Shown here: positions 1 to 4,847 of the stretch, piece by piece
How positions within the stretch are numbered: position 1 is the stretch's first letter
Layout: each line of letters starts with the position of its first letter
Assembly: GCA_938023885.1 (NCBI GenBank)
Contig: CALJCU010000253.1
Coordinates: 1 to 7,575, forward strand
Direction: 5' to 3'
Source of the DNA: an uncultured Prevotella sp.
GTDB lineage: Bacteria; Bacteroidota; Bacteroidia; Bacteroidales; Bacteroidaceae
DNA length: 7,575 nucleotides
Program-made: the position numbers and the translations under genes
Notes under the pieces: generated by a model
Told to the model about the DNA's origin: nothing
Databases searched by the model: none
The model's input: the letters and a program-made list of their open reading frames with translations, nothing else

Positions 1-1235
1 TCTATCTGTGTCCAGTGTGTACCACTCTCATCCGTGATGTTCTTATAGCAATTGATATCTCCGGGAGCCTTCAGCAAGACAGCAAGACGAGGATCACGGT
101 TCTGGCGCACCTTGCTGATACCCGTATCACAATATTCATATTTAGAATCGTAGATAGGCTTGCCGTCCTTCATCAGATAGCTCTCGATAAGGCTACGTGT
201 GAATCCGGTACCGATATTACCCTTCTCTACAGCAACCTCGACATCATTCTGAACGCTGAGCGTTTTGCTGTACTGACGCCACAAGATGACAACAGGAACA
301 TTGCTGGCATCGGTATTGCCCCAGATATCAAGGTAAGGATTGTCGTCGCCCAACTTCTGCGGGATAACACCATTGTTGGTAGACAATTTACCTTTATACT
401 GTTCGGCAACAGCCTCGGCTGCGGATGCGGCTGTCTCGAAGAAATACTTTGCCTCGGCTTCAATACTTCCGGTAGGATACTTGTAGTTGGCGTTCTTAGA
501 TGCACCGGGCCAGCCTGATCCATTGGGAACGAATGGAGTGCCGGCAAAGTTAGTCAGCCAGGAGCCTTCATACAAAGCCACGCGGCTCTTAAAGAGATTC
601 GCAGCATTGTAGGTCACACGGGTGGTATTGAATCCACTCTTCGCCATATACGTCATCGCCGTATCAAGGTTGTTGATGATGAAACGGGCGACCTCGTTGC
701 ACGGCTGGCGGCTGTCGGCATTGACGAGCGTCGTCTCGTCGTCCTTCAGCGCCTGGGTAAGGATGGACAGGTCACCAAACTTCTGCAACAACTCGAAGTA
801 AGCGTATGCGCGGAAGAAATAAAGTTCACCGATATACTGGCGAAGATTCGTATCATTACCACTGATCTGACCGGCATTGTACTTCGTCAATATCTGGTTG
901 AGCTGATAGTTGATATTGCGTACATTTGTCCAGTTCCAGTCGGAGTTGGTATTGCTCACAAGCCACAGACCTGTACCGAACTTGTTGTCCGGGGTACGAC
1001 TGAACTGATTGTCGGTATTGTTGTCGTTGACATAGGTACCGTAGTTCCATCCACCATGTCCAGGAAGGATGTCCTGATAGAAGCGGTTGGCGACGGCCTG
1101 TACCTGGTCTTCCGAGGTGTAGAAGCTCTCCGGGGTCAGGTTTGATGACGGCTCTTGCTCCAGATAGTCGTTGCACGATGCCATACCACCGATAAGCAAG
1201 GACGCTATGAATAATTTGTTTATAATCGATTTCAT
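1..1235 (-). CDS. susD: SusD/RagB-family surface glycan-binding lipoprotein, 3' end cut by window
   Basis: This is the glycan-binding lipoprotein partner of the upstream SusC-like transporter. My reading of the minus strand from the ATG at 1235-1233 stays open for 411 codons to the window edge with no stop; family members usually have about 500-650 residues, so the C-terminal part is missing. Residues 1-20 form a lipoprotein signal peptide (KSIINKLF, then ASLLIGGMAS) ending at the lipidation cysteine Cys21. The mature start CNDYLEQEP is rich in acidic residues, consistent with a Bacteroidota surface-export signal. The family hallmark helix lies at about 136-156 (GELYFFRAYAYFELLQKFGD), and a second typical motif, NRDPRL, at 379-384. 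The start lies 13 bases after the susC stop, so the two genes are surely cotranscribed. By family knowledge the protein forms a lid over the SusC barrel. The symbol denotes the family; the ligand is unknown and starch should not be assumed. Confidence 0.95.
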   Translation of the reverse strand, partial: MKSIINKLFIASLLIGGMASCNDYLEQEPSSNLTPESFYTSEDQVQAVANRFYQDILPGHGGWNYGTYVNDNNTDNQFSRTPDNKFGTGLWLVSNTNSDWNWTNVRNINYQLNQILTKYNAGQISGNDTNLRQYIGELYFFRAYAYFELLQKFGDLSILTQALKDDETTLVNADSRQPCNEVARFIINNLDTAMTYMAKSGFNTTRVTYNAANLFKSRVALYEGSWLTNFAGTPFVPNGSGWPGASKNANYKYPTGSIEAEAKYFFETAASAAEAVAEQYKGKLSTNNGVIPQKLGDDNPYLDIWGNTDASNVPVVILWRQYSKTLSVQNDVEVAVEKGNIGTGFTRSLIESYLMKDGKPIYDSKYEYCDTGISKVRQNRDPRLAVLLKAPGDINCYKNITDESGTHWTQI

Positions 1236-1248
1236 ATTGATTTCTGTT
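1236..1248 (-). promoter_or_regulatory. susC-susD spacer, start site without Shine-Dalgarno
   Basis: The 13 bases between the susC stop codon (TAA, 1251-1249) and the susD ATG read AACAGAAATCAAT on the coding strand. They hold no GGAGG-like sequence and no room for a promoter or terminator. An A-rich, SD-less start is usual in Bacteroidota. The tight spacing indicates one transcript for the pair. Confidence 0.6.
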
Positions 1249-4200
1249 TTAGAACGTTACATTGATTCCGAATGAGAATGTACGGGAAAGAGGATAGCCA
1301 TTGGTGTTGGAAGCACTCTGTGAGCTGGACTGATAAAGGAGCTCCGGGTCGAACTGCCTCGGCATGTCTGTGATCGTCCAAAGGTTCTCAGCAGAGAAGA
1401 ACACGCGCAGATTCTGGATATACCATTTCTGCGTGATTGCACGAGGAATCGTGTATCCGATCTGCAGGTTCTTAAGGCGGCAATAAGCTGCATTCATGAG
1501 ATAACGTGTCTGGCACTGCTCATTCTTGTTGTCGAAAGTAGCTCGTGGCAGCCATGTATTCGGGTTGGCAGCCTTATAGCCATTCTGCACTGACCAGGTA
1601 TCAGATCCACGCCAATAGTCCTCCACAGCAGTGATACCTGCGCACCACCACATACCAGAGTTGGTAGCACCGAAGAGATACTCGAGGTTACCCCAAGATC
1701 CGCCAATCCACGCATCACGCTTCATCACACCCTGGAGGAAAGCGCGTACGTCAAAGCCCTTCCAACTGGCGTTGAGGTCGAGACCGAAGAGGAAACGCGG
1801 CGTGTAGTTGCCGATGACCTTAAGGTCACCATGATCAGCGAGCGTGCGTGCACCGGCAGAGATCTTCTTATCACCATTAAGGTCGCGGTACATGATGTCA
1901 CCTGCTGCCCAGTTACTGCCGAGCGTGCTCTGATCTGTTGTAGCGAGGTGTTTCTGCATCTCCTCGTTGGTCTGAGCGATGCCGATTGTCTCATAGCCCC
2001 AGATCTCATTCATGTAACGTCCCTCAATATAGTTGTCGATGGAATTTGTCGGGTTATTCGGGTAACGCGTAATCTTTGTACGTGCATCCGAAAGGTTGAA
2101 TGTAGCACCATAAGAGAGACCATTCTTCAATGTGTCGTGCCATCCAATCTGGAATTCACAACCTGTGGTACGCAAGTCAGTGTTGTTTGTTACAGGGACA
2201 CTGGTACCGAGGATAGCAGGGAGCTCAGGAGCGTTACCTACCATATCCTTTGTGTTGCGAACGTAGAAATCGAAGTTGCCTGTCAGTCTGTTATTCAAGA
2301 AACCATAATCGATACCGATATTATAACTCTCTACCTTTTCCCAGGTAAGGAGTGCTGAAACGAGATTTGGAGCGCTGGTGATGTTTGGCTTTGTGCCATT
2401 CTGCAGCCATGTGCCGGCTGCTGAAGAGTAAGTGATAGTCTGATAGGTCTGATACCAGTTGTCAATGTTCTGGTTACCGAGTGAGCCATAAGAAAGACGC
2501 AGCTTGAGGTTGTCGAGCCAGGACCTCGTGCTCTTCATGAAAGGCTCTTCGGAGATACGCCAACCGAAAGAGAAAGACGGGAAAAGTTTCCACATGTTGT
2601 CGCGACGGAACTTGGAAGTACCATCATAACGGAGGTTAGCCTCGAAGAGGTAGCGCTCCATGAAGTTGTAGTTGACACGTCCGAAGAATCCGGCTGTTTG
2701 CCACTGGTTGCGTGTACCGTCTACCTCAGGAGTAATAGGACTGCCAGTATAGCTTAGTCCATTGGTAAGGCCTATTTCTGGCTTGCTTGGATCGAGAATA
2801 CCATTCCGCTGGGCTGAGAAATAGAGCCTCTTCAGCTGCTCTGTCTGGAAACCAGCCATGACATGGAAGTTATGCTTCTCATTGAGGTTCCAAGAGTACT
2901 CTGAGTAAGCCTGGAAGTTGAGATAGTTGTCGCGGGTCTCACGCTCACAGACGTTGGAAGAAGTATTATAGATGACTGGGTCACCTGCCACATTATGATT
3001 GTAAGTATACTGTGAATCCCAGTGGCGTGTGGTATAATCGGTTTTGTAATTGAAATCGATATGTGTCTGCCAGTTCTTGATAGGCTCAATGATGAACCCA
3101 AGCTGATGGCTCAGGATGTCACGCTGCATAGTGTCTTTGCCACCGGTGGCCAGACCGAGAGCGGGAGACGGCGAGCTGTACAGATAACCATTGCGGTCGT
3201 AAAGTGGAAGCGTAGGCCATCCCTGGCGGGCCATATCACTGTACAAGCTGCCCGTCATAGCCGAGGGGCGCTGATAGTCAGTACGTGTCCAACTCATATT
3301 ATAGCTCATGCGTATCCACTTTGCCAACTCTGCATTGATCTTCGACCTGCCATTGTAGCGGTTGTACTGATCCTTGCCCATGTTCATGAATCCGCCATCG
3401 TTGAGGTAATTGAAAGAAGCATAGTAATTGACCTTGTCACCACCACCTTGCACACTGGCATTATGCTCCATAGCAAATGCCGTATTCTTATAGACGACAT
3501 CGTACCAGTCGACATCATCGATGCCGTAGCCGTATCCGTCAGCCCAGGTCGTTTCGTTGTTGGTAGGAATAGCATACAACAGTGTACCATCTGCCGCCTT
3601 GCGAACGCCGCGGGAATAAGGTGTAGCATTGTGGTATGCTACGATCTGCGCCATGCGGTCAGCGTCGAAAGTCACACCGGAACCGGAGTTGGTCTGAGCA
3701 TCGTTCATCCACGATGCGAAATCGACAGAGTTCATCATGTGCTTCTCACGGATGAGGTTGGAGAAACGGAAAGAGTTGTTGTAGTTGACCGTTACCTTTC
3801 CATTCTTGCTGCCGCTCTTTGTGGTAATAAGAATCACACCAAACGGAGCGCGGGAGCCATAGATAGAAGATGCTGCTGCATCCTTCAGAACAGAGATGTT
3901 CTCAATATCCTGCGGGTTAATAGTATTGAGATCACCCTCTACGCCATCGATAAGGATAAGCGGAGAACCGCTTGAACCCTCACCGATCGTGCCTGTACCA
4001 CGGATGTTGATGCTCGCCGTAGACTCTAAGGAACCGCCGGAATTGGTGATGTTAAGTCCCGGGACAACACCTTGCAGCGCCTGGGTGGCACTCTGCACAG
4101 GGCGCTGGGCGAGCTCATCGCCGTCAACGGTTGCCACCGCACCGGTCAAGTTTACCTTTTTCTGGGTACCGAAGCCGACGACAACCACCTCGTTAAGAGT

Positions 4201-4560
4201 CTTGTTATCCTCGACAAGTGTGACATTGAAGGTCGACTTTCCTGCTATAGACAGCTTCTGACCCTTAAAGCCAATATAGGAAATAGTGATGTTGTTTCCT
4301 TTGACGTTTGATAAGGAGAACTTACCCTCAAGGTCGGTAACCGTTCCGTTACTCGTGCCGTCTTCTATGATGCTGGCACCAATAATCGGCTCGCCATTAG
4401 CGTCAACGACTGTACCCTTGATACTTTTAGCCTGTTGTACAATGTTTGTTGCATTCGTCTCAGCATGACTCTGCAGAGGAATACTTCCTCCAGAAAATAC
4501 CACTGTGACAAGCAACGACGTGGAGAGAACGTCCCTCCAATGGTTCTGGTTTGCTTTCAT
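1249..4560 (-). CDS. susC: SusC/RagA-family TonB-linked outer membrane transporter
   Basis: This complete 1103-residue outer membrane protein imports glycan fragments using energy from TonB-ExbBD. Residues 1-33 are a signal peptide with hydrophobic core VLSTSLLVTVVFSG and a probable cleavage after SHA (31-33). A carboxypeptidase-regulatory-like beta-sandwich follows at about 47-118 (IKGTVVDANGEPIIGASI), then the TonB-box-like stretch EVVVVGFGTQKK (124-135) and the plug domain (about 136-250). The plug ends in the SusC/RagA signature: ISVLKDAAASSIYGSRAPFG at 222-241, then VILITTKSG. The rest is a 22-strand-type barrel with the conserved LKLRLSYGSLGNQN near 682-695, and the chain ends in a typical terminal strand with Phe (FSFGINVTF). 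Length is normal for the family and no frameshift is seen. No STN domain precedes the regulatory-like domain, so it is probably a transporter only and not a signal transducer. The start ATG is followed directly by the signal peptide. susD follows after 13 bases. The substrate cannot be read from the sequence. Confidence 0.97.
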   Translation of the reverse strand: MKANQNHWRDVLSTSLLVTVVFSGGSIPLQSHAETNATNIVQQAKSIKGTVVDANGEPIIGASIIEDGTSNGTVTDLEGKFSLSNVKGNNITISYIGFKGQKLSIAGKSTFNVTLVEDNKTLNEVVVVGFGTQKKVNLTGAVATVDGDELAQRPVQSATQALQGVVPGLNITNSGGSLESTASINIRGTGTIGEGSSGSPLILIDGVEGDLNTINPQDIENISVLKDAAASSIYGSRAPFGVILITTKSGSKNGKVTVNYNNSFRFSNLIREKHMMNSVDFASWMNDAQTNSGSGVTFDADRMAQIVAYHNATPYSRGVRKAADGTLLYAIPTNNETTWADGYGYGIDDVDWYDVVYKNTAFAMEHNASVQGGGDKVNYYASFNYLNDGGFMNMGKDQYNRYNGRSKINAELAKWIRMSYNMSWTRTDYQRPSAMTGSLYSDMARQGWPTLPLYDRNGYLYSSPSPALGLATGGKDTMQRDILSHQLGFIIEPIKNWQTHIDFNYKTDYTTRHWDSQYTYNHNVAGDPVIYNTSSNVCERETRDNYLNFQAYSEYSWNLNEKHNFHVMAGFQTEQLKRLYFSAQRNGILDPSKPEIGLTNGLSYTGSPITPEVDGTRNQWQTAGFFGRVNYNFMERYLFEANLRYDGTSKFRRDNMWKLFPSFSFGWRISEEPFMKSTRSWLDNLKLRLSYGSLGNQNIDNWYQTYQTITYSSAAGTWLQNGTKPNITSAPNLVSALLTWEKVESYNIGIDYGFLNNRLTGNFDFYVRNTKDMVGNAPELPAILGTSVPVTNNTDLRTTGCEFQIGWHDTLKNGLSYGATFNLSDARTKITRYPNNPTNSIDNYIEGRYMNEIWGYETIGIAQTNEEMQKHLATTDQSTLGSNWAAGDIMYRDLNGDKKISAGARTLADHGDLKVIGNYTPRFLFGLDLNASWKGFDVRAFLQGVMKRDAWIGGSWGNLEYLFGATNSGMWWCAGITAVEDYWRGSDTWSVQNGYKAANPNTWLPRATFDNKNEQCQTRYLMNAAYCRLKNLQIGYTIPRAITQKWYIQNLRVFFSAENLWTITDMPRQFDPELLYQSSSQSASNTNGYPLSRTFSFGINVTF

Positions 4561-4585
4561 ACAGTTTTTTTGTTTGGTTATACAT
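4561..4585 (-). promoter_or_regulatory. A-rich susC leader without Shine-Dalgarno
   Basis: On the coding strand the bases just before the susC ATG include CCAAACAAAAAAACTGT. There is a run of seven A about six bases before the start and no purine-rich GGAGG element. Such A-rich leaders are commonly taken to aid translation initiation in Bacteroidota. The assignment rests on composition and position only. Confidence 0.4.
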
Positions 4586-4605
4586 AAGTTTTGATGTTGC
4601 GCTTA

Positions 4606-4638
4606 CAAAGCGTAGAGCTGTTTTCAAGTCGTTGTAAA
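4606..4638 (-). promoter_or_regulatory. Candidate susC promoter, proximal
   Basis: Compared with the Bacteroides consensus (-33 TTTG, -7 TAnnTTTG), the coding strand offers TTTA at 4638-4635 and TACGCTTTG at 4614-4606, separated by 20 bases. The -7 box has one extra base between TA and TTTG, and the -33 box has one mismatch. Transcription would start near 4600, giving a leader of about 40 bases, a sensible length. AT-rich DNA makes chance matches easy, so this is tentative. Confidence 0.3.
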
Positions 4639-4712
4639 TTTAACTAAAAAGTTATTTTCTCCCAACTTTTTTCTCTTTGTTTTTCTAAATATGCCGTAAA
4701 GTTATGTAAAAA
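4634..4712. repeat. Imperfect 17-bp direct repeat upstream of susC
   Basis: Two copies of a 17-base sequence lie at 4634-4650 (GTAAATTTAACTAAAAA) and 4696-4712 (GTAAAGTTATGTAAAAA). They match at 14 of 17 positions and their starts are 62 bases apart, close to six helical turns. They could be paired binding sites for a regulator of the PUL. Both are AT-rich, so a chance match is a real possibility. Confidence 0.3.
4646..4671. repeat. Perfect 8-bp inverted repeat, possible operator
   Basis: The arms AAAAAGTT (4646-4653) and AACTTTTT (4664-4671) are perfect reverse complements around a 10-base spacer. The half-site centres are 18 bases apart. The repeat sits just upstream of the proximal promoter candidate for susC, where an activator would bind. 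It could also form a weak RNA hairpin if transcription starts further upstream. No regulator gene is visible in the window. Confidence 0.35.
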
Positions 4713-4737
4713 TATTCAATAGTGATCGTATTTCAAC
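4707..4737 (-). promoter_or_regulatory. Candidate susC promoter, distal
   Basis: On the coding strand GTTG (4737-4734) and TATTTTTA (4714-4707) are separated by 19 bases, the preferred spacing for the Bacteroides -33 and -7 boxes. Each box differs from consensus (TTTG, TAnnTTTG) at one position. It would give a leader of about 145 bases that contains the inverted repeat at 4646-4671. It competes with the proximal candidate; the sequence does not decide between them. Confidence 0.25.
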
Positions 4738-4785
4738 CAATAAAGGGTAACAAATCGATCAAATAGGTAAAAGAACTCATACACG

Positions 4786-4803
4786 CCCTCCCCAAGGGGA
4801 GGG
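4786..4803 (-). terminator. GC-rich hairpin downstream of the GH2 gene, possible terminator
   Basis: Perfect arms CCCTCCCC (4786-4793) and GGGGAGGG (4796-4803) enclose only two bases, so the RNA would form a very stable stem with a closing loop of about four bases. In the direction of the GH2 gene it lies about 45 bases past the stop codon. The following transcript has only a weak U-rich tract (TTCTTTT about 10 bases on), so it is not a textbook intrinsic terminator. It could instead protect the 3' end of the GH2 transcript or be a dispersed intergenic repeat. Confidence 0.4.
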
Positions 4804-4820
4804 ATGTTGATTACATAGAG

Positions 4821-4840
4821 CCACGTCTTATAGGACGTGG
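4821..4840. repeat. Perfect 7-bp hairpin just after the GH2 stop codon
   Basis: The arms CCACGTC (4821-4827) and GACGTGG (4834-4840) are perfect reverse complements around a six-base loop. After a two-base mismatch on each side the stem could extend by three pairs (TAG at 4816-4818 with CTA at 4843-4845). It begins seven bases beyond the GH2 stop codon and is not followed by a T-run on the coding strand, so termination by this stem alone is doubtful. Together with the stem at 4786-4803 it makes a double-hairpin gene boundary. Confidence 0.5.
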
Positions 4841-4847
4841 AGCTACC

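Noticed and set aside
15..518. Plus-strand open frame of 167 codons at the left edge
   Set aside because: It overlaps the SusD frame, which has a lipoprotein signal and family motifs; the plus-strand product has no recognisable feature.
1831..2358. Plus-strand open frame of 175 codons within susC
   Set aside because: It is antisense to the intact SusC barrel with no recognisable product and no independent start signal.
3022..3975. Long plus-strand open frame of 317 codons opposite susC
   Set aside because: It is antisense to the conserved plug and barrel of SusC, and its translation is a low-information mix of hydrophobic and Cys/Arg/His-rich residues with no known motif.
4600..4612. Short inverted repeat CGCTT-ACA-AAGCG near the start of the susC leader
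   Set aside because: A 5-bp stem with a 3-base loop is expected by chance and overlaps the proximal -7 candidate; I would not call it an operator or riboswitch.
4786..4840. Mobile-element remnant (insertion sequence or MITE)
   Set aside because: The two inverted repeats are different from each other, there are no terminal repeats bracketing a unit, no target-site duplication and no transposase.
4561..4847. Possible small RNA, riboswitch or small gene in the GH2-susC gap
   Set aside because: No conserved riboswitch core, tRNA-like fold or convincing short open frame was seen; only hairpins, repeats and promoter-like boxes could be supported.
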